The translations under genes and the position numbers were made by a program. Below are positions 1-7,536 of a stretch of 64,000 nucleotides of DNA, piece by piece. The stretch's first letter is position 1; the number at the start of each line of letters is the position of its first letter. Origin of the DNA: Amycolatopsis bartoniae (GTDB lineage: Bacteria > Actinomycetota > Actinomycetes > Mycobacteriales > Pseudonocardiaceae); contig NZ_JACHWH010000015.1 in NCBI RefSeq assembly GCF_014191255.1, positions 43,516-107,515 of the forward strand, written 5' to 3'. The notes below the pieces were generated by a model. It did not search any database, was not told the DNA's origin, and worked only from the letters and a program-made list of their open reading frames with translations.

Positions 1-502
1 CCGGCGCGTTCCACGGCGTGATGCCCGCGCACACCCCGACCGGCTCGCGGCTGGAGTAGCTGAAGTACTCGCCCGGCACGGGGTTGAGCGTGCCCTCGAT
101 CTTGGTCGGCCAGCCCGCGTAGTACCGGAGGGTGTCGATGGCGAAGCCCACCGCGTACTGGGCGAAAGCCAGCGGCATGCCGTTGTCCAGCGTGTCGAGC
201 TCGCTCAGCTGCTGGAGGTCGCGCTCCATCAACTCGCCCAGCTCGTGCAGCACCTTCTCCTTCCGGGCCGGCGGCAGCGAACGCCAGCGGCCGTCGTCGA
301 AGGCCGTCCGCGCCGCGGCCACGGCGTCGGCGACGTCGTCCGCGCCCGCGGCGGGGAACTCGGCGATGGTGTTTTCGGTCGCGGGGTCGACGACAGCCAG
401 CCCCTCACCGCGGCCGGCCGTGAAGTCGCCGTCGATGAGATTTCGCATCGGCTGGTTCAGGAAGCTCTGTGTCTCGGCGGAAAGCGCTACGGTAGGCGTC
501 AT
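1..502 (-). CDS. Aldehyde dehydrogenase, N-terminal part (runs off the window)
   Basis: Reading the minus strand from an ATG at 502 gives an open frame to the window edge. The first 165 or so residues match the N-terminal NAD-binding half of the aldehyde dehydrogenase superfamily: an early VDPATE stretch, AARTAFDDGRW, and near the edge EPVGVCAGITPWNAP, the usual cofactor-binding segment. The catalytic Cys and Glu would lie beyond position 1 and cannot be checked. It lies 44 bp downstream of the acyl-CoA ligase on the same strand, so it is probably the last visible gene of a P450, TetR, ligase and dehydrogenase operon and could oxidise an aldehyde made by the P450 before CoA activation. The family is clear; the substrate is unknown. 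Confidence 0.88.
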   Translation of the reverse strand, partial: MTPTVALSAETQSFLNQPMRNLIDGDFTAGRGEGLAVVDPATENTIAEFPAAGADDVADAVAAARTAFDDGRWRSLPPARKEKVLHELGELMERDLQQLSELDTLDNGMPLAFAQYAVGFAIDTLRYYAGWPTKIEGTLNPVPGEYFSYSSREPVGVCAGITPWNAP

Positions 503-546
503 TGCCTCTCCTGCTCTGTCCTCGATGGATGTTCGCGCGGGCTTGG

Positions 547-2136
547 TCAGGTGGTGCGGTTGATCTGGATCTTCGCCTTGACCCGGTCCCAGGTCTGCGG
601 GCCGTTGCCCCGTTCACGCAGCTCCACCTTCCGGATCTTCGCGGTCGGGGTCTTGGGCAGCTCGTCGACGAGATCGACGAACCGCGGGACGGCGAAGTAG
701 GGGAGCTCTCGGGCCATGTGCAGCACCAGCTCGTCCGGTGCGACGGTCTTGCCGGGCTGGGGCACGACGTAGACCTTCACCTCGATGTCACCCTCGATGT
801 CGCCCGGCACCGAGACACAGGCGATCTCCTGCACACCGGGGAACGAAAGGCCGCTGCTCTCGACCTCGAAGCTCGAGATGTTCTCCCCGCGGCGGCGCAG
901 CGAGTCGGTGATGCGGTCGCTGAAGTAGAGCTGCCCGTCCGGTTCACGCACGACCGCGTCGCCGGTGTGGTACCAGCCGTTGCGCCACGCCTTCGCCGTC
1001 GCCTCGGGCCGGCCCCAGTACTCGGTCATGAGCTCCCACGGGCGGTCCGACCGGACGACGAGCTCGCCCGGGGTGCCGTCCGGAACCGGGATGTCGTGCT
1101 CGTCGACGACGCGGACGTCGAGGCCCGCGCGAGGCACGCCCAGGGCCTTCGTGTTGGGCGTGGGGTCGTTGAGGATCGTGACCGCGCCGGTCTCGGTGGG
1201 GCCGTAGCAGACGAAGATGTTCTCCAGTCCGAACCGGCGCATGAAACCCTCCGGGTCGCCCACCATCGGGGTGACCAGGATCCGCCGCAGCGGGTTGTCC
1301 GCATCGTCGGGTTTCTCCGGCTGGGCCAGGAGCATCCCGGCCATCGTGCCGACGAGGAAGCTGTGCGTCGCCCCCGTCTCCCGCGCGATGTCGAGGTACC
1401 GCGACGCGCTGAAGACTTCGCGCCGCACCACGCGGGCGCCGGCGGACCAGAACCCGAAGGTCGGCGCCTGGCCCGAGGTGTGGAACATCGGCAGGTCAGC
1501 CAGCAGACAGTCGGTGGGCAGCACGTACTTGTTGAACGGCTCGTGCGCGGTCATCGCCGCGCACAGGTTGCTGGTGAGCGCCCCCTTCGACGGGCCCGTG
1601 GTGCCCGACGTGTAGTTGATGTAGATCGGGTCCCACGGTTCGAGCGGGCGGTCCAGCGACGGTGCCCTGCGGTCACCGCCGGCCAGCTCGGCGCCGAGCA
1701 GACGCCGCAGCCGCACGTCGACCTGCTCCAGCCGGGGGGCCAGGTTCTCGTCGGTGATGATCAGCTCGGCGCGGGAGTCCTGGCAGACGTGCGCGAGGAA
1801 CTTGCCCTTCGCGGCCGAGTTGACCGGAACCACGATCGCGCCGAGGAACGCGACGCCGAGCCACGCGCGGATCCAGTCCGGGCCGTTCGGCAGGAAGATC
1901 AAGACGGTGTCACCCCGGCGTACCCCGCGCGCGGCCAGTACGTTCGCGGCGGCGTACCCGTGGTGCACCAGTTCCCCGTAGGACCACCGTTCACCGTCTT
2001 CGAAGCGGATCGCCTCTTTGTCCCCGATTTCGGCGGCCTGGTGTTCGAGCATCGTCCGGAGAACGATCTCGTGGGGGTGACTCGGTACCCGGTTGACAGG
2101 ACTGCCTACGCCGGACTGTGTCAATTCAAGGCCCAA
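547..2136 (-). CDS. AMP-forming acyl-CoA ligase (CaiC/FadD type)
   Basis: This 529-residue ANL-family enzyme should adenylate a carboxylic acid and transfer it to CoA in the cytosol. The P-loop-like YINYTSGTTGPSKGA, the CYGPTETG adenine-binding motif, HTGDAVV and the hinge segment DRITDSLRRRGENIS are all present, and the C-terminal catalytic lysine lies in TAKIRK. The RRRGENIS version resembles carnitine or crotonobetaine-CoA ligases, and the protein at 24881-26410 is a clear paralogue. The TTG start at 2136 is preceded by a GAGGAGG ribosome site; a GTG start about 14 codons later is possible. It follows the TetR gene in a minus-strand series, which suggests activation of a product of the neighbouring P450. 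Substrate not determinable. Confidence 0.9.
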   Translation of the reverse strand: MGLELTQSGVGSPVNRVPSHPHEIVLRTMLEHQAAEIGDKEAIRFEDGERWSYGELVHHGYAAANVLAARGVRRGDTVLIFLPNGPDWIRAWLGVAFLGAIVVPVNSAAKGKFLAHVCQDSRAELIITDENLAPRLEQVDVRLRRLLGAELAGGDRRAPSLDRPLEPWDPIYINYTSGTTGPSKGALTSNLCAAMTAHEPFNKYVLPTDCLLADLPMFHTSGQAPTFGFWSAGARVVRREVFSASRYLDIARETGATHSFLVGTMAGMLLAQPEKPDDADNPLRRILVTPMVGDPEGFMRRFGLENIFVCYGPTETGAVTILNDPTPNTKALGVPRAGLDVRVVDEHDIPVPDGTPGELVVRSDRPWELMTEYWGRPEATAKAWRNGWYHTGDAVVREPDGQLYFSDRITDSLRRRGENISSFEVESSGLSFPGVQEIACVSVPGDIEGDIEVKVYVVPQPGKTVAPDELVLHMARELPYFAVPRFVDLVDELPKTPTAKIRKVELRERGNGPQTWDRVKAKIQINRTT

Positions 2137-2176
2137 CGCCCCTCCTCGAACGAAGCGCAGCTACGCTGACGCGCTG

Positions 2177-2199
2177 TACGGTGATTAGTCAGAAGACTA
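2177..2199. promoter_or_regulatory. Candidate operator: TACGGTGATT plus TAGTC-N4-GACTA palindrome
   Basis: The 10-mer TACGGTGATT at 2177-2186 recurs exactly at 5482-5491. It abuts a perfect 5-bp inverted repeat, TAGTC (2186-2190) and GACTA (2195-2199), that overlaps the stop codon of the TetR gene. The pair lies just upstream of the acyl-CoA ligase, so it could bind the local TetR protein. No binding data; the assignment is inference. Confidence 0.35.
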
Positions 2200-2857
2200 G
2201 AGTTTGTTTCCACTGTTCGTCTACGGGCAATTTCGGACCGAGCGCGCTCAACTCCCACGCGTCGGCCAGCGACTCGAGGACACCACCCTCGTCGATCTCC
2301 CACTTCCGGACAAGCATGAAGTAGGCCAGGCGTTCGAGCTGCGTCACCAGCAGAACGGCTATGCTGCGGGAGATCTCGTCCGGCTCCGGGAAACCCGCGC
2401 GACGGCGGTTGTCGCCGATCCAGGTGGTGAGGCGGCTGAGGAATCTCTCCAGCCGCTGGTCACTCACCGTGCGCAGACCGCGCTCGATGCTCTCGGCCTG
2501 CATCCATGCCCGGATGCTCGAACGATGGCGGGAGAACAAGGCGAAGTACGCTTCGAGCCACGCCTTGACCTTGTCGCGGTCGGGGGCGGACTGCTGCGTG
2601 AGACCGGCCAACAACGCTTCGGCTTCGAGCGTGTACTCCGCGATCAGCTCCGCGGCGACCTCGCACTTGTTCCGGAAGTACAGGTAGTACGTACCCCTGC
2701 TCGCGCCCGCCACCGCGACTATGTCATCGATGCTCGTGCCGGCGTAGCCCTTGCTGCCGAAGACCTTCTTGGCCGCGGCGACCAGCCTGCGCCGCGTCAG
2801 CTCCTTCTGCTCGGCGCGGAGCGACCGCGGGCGGCGCGTGCCAGAGGTACCTGCCAT
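2189..2857 (-). CDS. TetR-family transcriptional regulator
   Basis: This 222-residue protein has a standard TetR N-terminal helix-turn-helix at about residues 20-65 (RRRLVAAAKKVFGSKGY, then TSIDDIVAVAGASRGTYYLY), followed by a helical ligand-binding domain. The ATG at 2857 has a GGAG site about 7 bases upstream. It is sandwiched between a P450 and an acyl-CoA ligase on the same strand, so it probably represses its own operon and responds to the pathway substrate or its CoA ester, as related TetR regulators of lipid and steroid catabolism do. Possible operators are the palindromes at 2186-2199 and 4178-4189. The ligand is unknown. Confidence 0.93.
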   Translation of the reverse strand: MAGTSGTRRPRSLRAEQKELTRRRLVAAAKKVFGSKGYAGTSIDDIVAVAGASRGTYYLYFRNKCEVAAELIAEYTLEAEALLAGLTQQSAPDRDKVKAWLEAYFALFSRHRSSIRAWMQAESIERGLRTVSDQRLERFLSRLTTWIGDNRRRAGFPEPDEISRSIAVLLVTQLERLAYFMLVRKWEIDEGGVLESLADAWELSALGPKLPVDEQWKQTLVF

Positions 2858-2953
2858 CGTCGATCTCCACCGCTTTGCTCGGGCGGGCCGCGCCGGTTCG
2901 GCCGCACATCCGGAAAATCACGGACCGGAACGCCGGGTTGCGTCCCGGCAACC

Positions 2954-4117
2954 TCAAACGACGACCGGAACCTTGGCCCAGCCGACGATGTTGCCCGATG
3001 GTGCCCGCTCGAGCCCCGATTCGTCGACGGTGTAGTCGGGGAACCTCGCGAGGAACTCCTCGATCCCGATTTTCGCCTGCATGCGGGCGAGGTGGGCGCC
3101 GATGCACAGGTGGATGCCGAACCCGAAGGCCACGTGCCGCTGGATCTTGCGGTGGATGTCGAACCGGTCGGGATTGTCGAACTGCCGCTCGTCCCGGTTG
3201 GCCGCCGCGGTGATGAGCACGACGCGCTCACCCTCCGGGATCGTCGTGCCGTGCACTTCCACTGGCCGGGTGGTCCACCGGCCCTGGTAGTGCGCGGGCC
3301 CGCTGTGCCGCAGTGCCTCCTCGACCGCGTTCGGCACGAGGCTCGGGTCCTCCAGGAGCTCCTTGCGCTGATCCGGGTGCTCGGCCAGCAGTAGCAGCGT
3401 GTTCGGGATGTTCTTCGCCGACGTGTCGCCGCCGGCCGAGACGAGCAGCCAGCAGAACCCGAGCAGCTCGTCGTCGGTGAGGTCGCGGAGACGACCGTCC
3501 TCTTCGGTCAGTCGCGAGGAGATCAGCTGGGACAGGAAGCCGTCGTCGGGCTTGCGCCGCCGTTCCTTGATCAGGTCCCGGAAGTACGCCTGGACCTCAC
3601 GCAGCGCGCTGCGGGCGCTCTGCGGCAGCTCGGGGCCGTCGCGGAAAAAGCCCGCGTGGAACAGCTCCTTGACGCGGACGCGGTCCTGCGCCGGAACCCC
3701 GAACAGTTCGCAGAACAGTTCGTTGGGCAGCAGGAAGCTGTACTCCTTGACGATGTCGAAACCGCCGGAGCCGACCAGCGGGTCGAGGTACTGCCGCGTG
3801 GTCGACCGGATCCAGTCGGTGAGCTCGCGGATACGCCGCGGGGTGAAGGCGGCGCTGACCAGGCTGCGCAACCCGCGGTGGTAGGGCGGGTCCGACTGGA
3901 TCATCATCGGCAGCGGCTTGTCGAACCGCTCGATCGTGACACCCTGTGCGGACGAGTAGGTCCGCCAGTCGACCAGTCCCGCGAGGACGTCGTCGAAGCG
4001 CGAGAGTGCCCAGAACTTCAGACGGTCGTTGTAGTAGACCGGGTGCTCGTCTCGCAGCCAGCGGTAGGTCGGGAACGGGTCCCGCTGGATCGTCGGCGAG
4101 TAGGGATCGTATTCCAT
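2954..4117 (-). CDS. Cytochrome P450
   Basis: A 387-residue soluble bacterial P450. The I-helix oxygen-activation motif is canonical (SAGGDTS), the K-helix ExxR is in EEALRH, and the haem loop is FGFGIHLCIGAHLAR with the thiolate ligand at Cys338. It should hydroxylate a hydrophobic substrate using electrons from a ferredoxin and reductase; no ferredoxin or reductase gene is in the window, so the partners must be elsewhere. The ATG at 4117 has a GGAGA site 8 bases upstream. It is the promoter-proximal gene of the minus-strand series with TetR, acyl-CoA ligase and aldehyde dehydrogenase, consistent with an early oxidation step. CYP family number not assignable by eye. Confidence 0.95.
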   Translation of the reverse strand: MEYDPYSPTIQRDPFPTYRWLRDEHPVYYNDRLKFWALSRFDDVLAGLVDWRTYSSAQGVTIERFDKPLPMMIQSDPPYHRGLRSLVSAAFTPRRIRELTDWIRSTTRQYLDPLVGSGGFDIVKEYSFLLPNELFCELFGVPAQDRVRVKELFHAGFFRDGPELPQSARSALREVQAYFRDLIKERRRKPDDGFLSQLISSRLTEEDGRLRDLTDDELLGFCWLLVSAGGDTSAKNIPNTLLLLAEHPDQRKELLEDPSLVPNAVEEALRHSGPAHYQGRWTTRPVEVHGTTIPEGERVVLITAAANRDERQFDNPDRFDIHRKIQRHVAFGFGIHLCIGAHLARMQAKIGIEEFLARFPDYTVDESGLERAPSGNIVGWAKVPVVV

Positions 4118-4177
4118 CGGGCAATCTCCACTGCTGGGGCGGCCAACTTCGCTATACGAGCGGTTCGTTTACTGACA

Positions 4178-4189
4178 CAGTATATACTG
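4178..4189. promoter_or_regulatory. Perfect 12-bp palindrome in the P450 promoter
   Basis: CAGTATATACTG is a perfect palindrome about 60 bp upstream of the P450 start codon, in a short A/T-rich patch of otherwise GC-rich DNA. It is a good candidate operator for the neighbouring TetR regulator or may overlap a minus-strand promoter. The function is inferred from position and symmetry only. Confidence 0.4.
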
Positions 4190-4239
4190 AGATCCCTTGT
4201 GGAGGCGAGGATGCACCACGCGAGCAAAGGGATGTGCGG

Positions 4240-4605
4240 ATGACGGAATGGTTGAGCGGCGGCCGCTGTCGGATGGCGGGCGCGCGTACCTGCACGACTA
4301 TCCGACCCACGATTTCGATCGCGTGATGGCGGTCAACACGCGTGGGGCGTACCTCGTCCGGCGGCACGGCCTGAGGCTGTTGCTCGGCGCCGGGGGGAAC
4401 ACCGCGTCGACCCGCCGGGATGATCCCCGGCCCCAAGTCCGGCGCGTACGCGATGAGCGAGGGCGGCCCGCGGCTGCGGACGATCCTCGAGTGTCAGATC
4501 CCGCAGGAACGGCTGGGGCGGCGCCCCGAGGACGTGGCGAACCTCGTGTCGTTCCTCGTCTCGGACGAGTCGTCGTTCAGCACCGGGCGGTCGTCGCCGC
4601 GGCTT
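4240..4605 (+). pseudogene. Degraded short-chain dehydrogenase (SDR) gene
   Basis: Two frames carry consecutive pieces of one SDR. The first has DFDRVMAVNTRGAYLV and a GAGGNTAS segment, matching the helix and strand before the active site. The second, shifted near 4415, has SGAYAMSEGG, where the active-site YxxxK lysine has become Glu, and then PQERLGRRPEDVANLVSFLV followed by SDESSFSTG, the usual C-terminal SDR region. The N-terminal NAD-binding TGxxxGxG segment and roughly 40 residues after the active site are missing. No single frame gives a functional protein. It lies between the divergent P450 promoter and the enoyl-CoA hydratase-like gene, so it is a lost member of the catabolic cluster. 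Confidence 0.75.
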
Positions 4606-4629
4606 CGCGGTCGCGGCGACGAACCGGCG

Positions 4630-5409
4630 TCAGCGGACGCGGTACTCCAGCCGCTTGCCCGACCTGAGCTTGGCGACGCCTTCGGCCACCGCGTCGGGGT
4701 CGTTGCCGATCGTGGGGTAGACGATCGCGTGGTCGAGCCCGCCCGCCCACACGGAGTGCAACGCCGTCCAGACGCCGCGGACCGAGCCCTGGACCGCCCG
4801 CGGCGAGGCCTCGGCGATCTTCCCGGCCAGCGAGTGCGCCTCGTCCATGAGCTCGTCCTGGGCGAGTACGTCGGACACCAGCCCGAGTGCGAGCGCCCTG
4901 TCCGGGCCGATGCGCTCGTGGTTGCCGAGCAGCACCATGCGCATCACCTCGCTGTAGGGCATCCGGGCCAGTGCGCCGATGGGCTCGCAGGTGGAAGCGA
5001 GGTGGTAGGTCAGGTGCGGGTCGAAGAACGTGGCGTTCTCGCTGCAGATGACGATGTCGGCCTCGTTGAGGAAGTAGAACGCCCCGCCGGCGGCGAGTCC
5101 GTTTACCGCCAGCACGACGGGCTTCCAGCAGCTGTTCGACTTCGGTCCGAGCTTGCGCCGGCCGGCGTCCTCACGGTTCCACACGTTGGGCGTGTCGGTG
5201 ATGCTCTGGGCGCGGTCGACCCCGGAGCAGAACGCCCGTCCCGCACCGGTCAGCACCGCGACGTGGACGTCGTCGTCGTAGCGGATGTCCTGCCAGGCGT
5301 GCGAGACCTCGTCCAGCATCTTCGGCGTGAAGGCGTTCAGCCGCTCCGGCCGGTTCAGGGTCAAGGTGGCGATGTGGTCCTTCTTCTCCAGCTTGATCGT
5401 CTCGTACAC
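4630..5409 (-). CDS. Enoyl-CoA hydratase/isomerase family protein
   Basis: A 259-residue crotonase-fold protein. The N-terminal HIATLTLNRPERLNAF and the two oxyanion-hole segments, GAGRAFCSGVD and VNGLAAGGAF, are clear. The region that normally supplies the hydratase glutamate (PE in FGxPEI) reads FFDPHLTYHL, so the usual catalytic Glu is replaced and the reaction may differ from classical hydration. The GTG start at 5409 (VYETIKLEKK) was chosen because a GGAGAG site lies 6 bases upstream; a longer open frame upstream overlaps the divergent promoter. It is transcribed divergently from the SDR at 5523 and acts on a CoA thioester of unknown structure. Confidence 0.88.
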   Translation of the reverse strand: MYETIKLEKKDHIATLTLNRPERLNAFTPKMLDEVSHAWQDIRYDDDVHVAVLTGAGRAFCSGVDRAQSITDTPNVWNREDAGRRKLGPKSNSCWKPVVLAVNGLAAGGAFYFLNEADIVICSENATFFDPHLTYHLASTCEPIGALARMPYSEVMRMVLLGNHERIGPDRALALGLVSDVLAQDELMDEAHSLAGKIAEASPRAVQGSVRGVWTALHSVWAGGLDHAIVYPTIGNDPDAVAEGVAKLRSGKRLEYRVR

Positions 5410-5481
5410 GCGCACTCTCCTCGTCGCCGGCCGGGTCTCGTCGAAAATACTAGACGCATTGTTGAGTGGATGGCTATGGAG

Positions 5482-5491
5482 TACGGTGATT
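5482..5491. promoter_or_regulatory. Second copy of the TACGGTGATT motif
   Basis: The same 10 bases as at 2177-2186 occur here, in the intergenic region between the divergent hydratase-like gene (start 5409) and the SDR (start 5523). Related TACAGTG elements precede the operons at 12922 and 27751. This suggests a shared regulator, but a statistical test is needed. Confidence 0.35.
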
Positions 5492-5522
5492 GAGTAATCG
5501 TCCAGCGGCGGTGGGAGCTTGA

Positions 5523-6371
5523 GTGGCTGACGCGTTGAAGGGCCAGGTCGCGATCGTGACCGGCGGCGGCACGGGACTGGGCCGCGGTATCGCGGTCGAA
5601 CTGGCCAAGGAAGGGGCACACGTCGTCGTCGCGTCACGGGGCCTGGAACATCTGAAGGACGGCGTGTCCGCGATCGAGCAGGCGGGCGGAACCGCTTCGG
5701 CCCACCAGGTCGACGTCCGCGACGCGGACGCGGTGCAGGCGATGGTCGACACGACCGTCCGGGAGCACGGGCGGCTCGACATCCTGGTCAACAACGCCGC
5801 GGGCAACTTCGTGCTGCCGGCCGAGGAGTACACACCGAACGGCTGGCGGACCATCGTCGACATCGTGGTCAACGGCACCTTCCTGTGCTCGTGGGCCGCC
5901 GGGCGGCACTGGATCGAGGCCCAGCACCCGGGCGCGATCCTGAACGTGGTCTCGACCCACATCTACAGCGGCTGCCCGGGCCTCGCGGCCTCGGCGGCAT
6001 CGAAGGCGGCGGTCGCGAACCTCACCCAGACCCTCGCGGTCGAGTGGGGCGCGTACGGCATCCGGGTCAACGGGCTGGCGCCGGGCGTCTTCCCGAACCC
6101 GACCGTGCAGGCGCAGATGCACCCCGAGGAGTCCATTGAGGACGCGTACGCGCGCGCGGCGAAGGTCGTGCCGCTGGGCCGCGCCGGCGAGGTGTGGGAG
6201 CTGGGCCGCGCCGCGGTGTTCCTTTGCGGCCCGGACGGCGCGTACGTCAGCGGGCACACCCTCGTGATGGACGGCGCCAACTGGCTGCGGCGCGGGCACC
6301 TCACGCCGGAATACAAGACGGTGCCGCAGCAGATCGCGGAGCGCGGGATGCCCAAGCGGGAGAAGCGCTGA
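5523..6371 (+). CDS. SDR oxidoreductase resembling 2,4-dienoyl-CoA reductase
   Basis: A 282-residue SDR with the cofactor motif TGGGTGLGRG and a NNAAGN segment. The segment LTQTLAVEWGAYGIRVNGLA is highly like peroxisomal and bacterial 2,4-dienoyl-CoA reductases. At the active site the usual YxxxK reads SAASK: the Lys is kept but the Tyr is Ser, as expected for dienoyl-CoA reductases, which use another proton donor. It probably reduces a dienoyl-CoA, or another unsaturated CoA ester, with NADPH. The start is GTG at 5523. It is the first gene of a tightly packed plus-strand operon running to about 12850. Confidence 0.87.
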   Translation: MADALKGQVAIVTGGGTGLGRGIAVELAKEGAHVVVASRGLEHLKDGVSAIEQAGGTASAHQVDVRDADAVQAMVDTTVREHGRLDILVNNAAGNFVLPAEEYTPNGWRTIVDIVVNGTFLCSWAAGRHWIEAQHPGAILNVVSTHIYSGCPGLAASAASKAAVANLTQTLAVEWGAYGIRVNGLAPGVFPNPTVQAQMHPEESIEDAYARAAKVVPLGRAGEVWELGRAAVFLCGPDGAYVSGHTLVMDGANWLRRGHLTPEYKTVPQQIAERGMPKREKR

Positions 6372-6372
6372 C

Positions 6373-7536
6373 GTGGAACTGCGACCGAGCGACAAGGAAA
6401 AGGACTTCGAGCTCCGGCTGCGGGCCTGGCTCGGCGACGTCCTGCCCGACTTCGCCGACCGTCCGGACTTCAACGACTCGCCGGCGCGCCGCGAGTTCGA
6501 CCAGCGCTGGCAGCAGGCCATGCACAAGGCCGGCTGGGCCGGCGTCTCGTGGCCGAAGGAGTTCGGCGGTCTCGGCGCGACGCTGATCGAGCAGCTGGTC
6601 TACCACGAGGTGACCGCCGAGCTCGACGCGCCGCAGCCGGGCCTCAACTTCGTGGGTCTCTACCACGCGGGGCCGACGATCATGCGGGTCGGCACGCCCG
6701 AGCAGCGGAGCCGGTGGCTGCCGGCGATTCTGCGCGGCGACCAGATGTGGTGCCAGGGCTTCAGCGAACCCGAGGCGGGGTCCGACCTTGCGGGCATCCG
6801 CTGCCGGGCCCGCGTCGAGGGTGACCACCTGGTGGTCAACGGCTCGAAGATCTGGAACAGCAACGCCCACGTGGCCGACGTCGGCGAGCTGATCGTCCGT
6901 ACCGGCGCGCAGGAGGATCGTCACCGCGGCCTGACCTACCTCGTCGTCGACATGGACACCCCCGGCATCACGATCCGCAACATCGTGCAGATCGACGGGT
7001 GCCCGGAATTCAACGAAGTCTTCTTCGACGACGTGCGGGTCCCGCTCGCCAACGTGCTCGGCCAGGTCGGCGAGGGCTGGAAGGTCGCGATGACCACCCT
7101 GGGCTTCGAGCGTTCCACCGCGTTCGCCGACCGGGAGCTGCGCCTGCGGCAACGGGTGCGGATGGTCGCGCGACTGCTGGAACGCTACGGCGCCGGCGTG
7201 TCCGCGTGGCAGGAGCTGGGCGAATGCGCCGCGGAGGTCTCGTCGTTGCGGTCGATGGTCTACCGCGAGCTGTCCAAACTGGCGGCCGGCGCCGACCCCG
7301 GGTCCGAGGGCTCGCGGCTGAAGCTGTTCTTCGCCGAACTGGACCAGCGGATCGGGCGCCTTGTGACGGACGTGCTGGGCGCCGAGGTCACCGCCTACGA
7401 CGAGGTGCCCGGGGAGTGGACGGCCCGGTATCTGCGCACGTTGTCGTCGTCGATCGCGGCCGGTGCCTCGCAAATCCAGCGCAACATCGTCGGGGAGCGG
7501 GTGCTCGGGCTGCCCCGTGAGGGAGGCAAGCGGTGA
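6373..7536 (+). CDS. Acyl-CoA dehydrogenase, alpha-type subunit
   Basis: A 387-residue FAD-dependent acyl-CoA dehydrogenase. It carries the flavin and substrate motif WCQGFSEPEAGSDL at about residues 130-145 and ends with the classic GASQIQRNIVGERVLGLPR. It starts with GTG at 6373, one base after the upstream stop, and overlaps the next dehydrogenase by 4 bp. Such adjacent unequal dehydrogenases in actinobacteria form alpha2beta2 heterotetramers that desaturate bulky cyclic or side-chain acyl-CoAs, with electrons passing to electron-transfer flavoprotein. This copy carries the conserved FAD motifs that its partner lacks. A similar pair lies at 30304-32510. Confidence 0.93.
   Translation: MELRPSDKEKDFELRLRAWLGDVLPDFADRPDFNDSPARREFDQRWQQAMHKAGWAGVSWPKEFGGLGATLIEQLVYHEVTAELDAPQPGLNFVGLYHAGPTIMRVGTPEQRSRWLPAILRGDQMWCQGFSEPEAGSDLAGIRCRARVEGDHLVVNGSKIWNSNAHVADVGELIVRTGAQEDRHRGLTYLVVDMDTPGITIRNIVQIDGCPEFNEVFFDDVRVPLANVLGQVGEGWKVAMTTLGFERSTAFADRELRLRQRVRMVARLLERYGAGVSAWQELGECAAEVSSLRSMVYRELSKLAAGADPGSEGSRLKLFFAELDQRIGRLVTDVLGAEVTAYDEVPGEWTARYLRTLSSSIAAGASQIQRNIVGERVLGLPREGGKR

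Noticed and set aside
502..2169. Long plus-strand frame of 555 codons opposite the acyl-CoA ligase
   Set aside because: The translation is Arg/Asp/Val-rich without any family motif, while the opposite strand encodes a full ANL ligase with all motifs. It is a GC-driven shadow frame.
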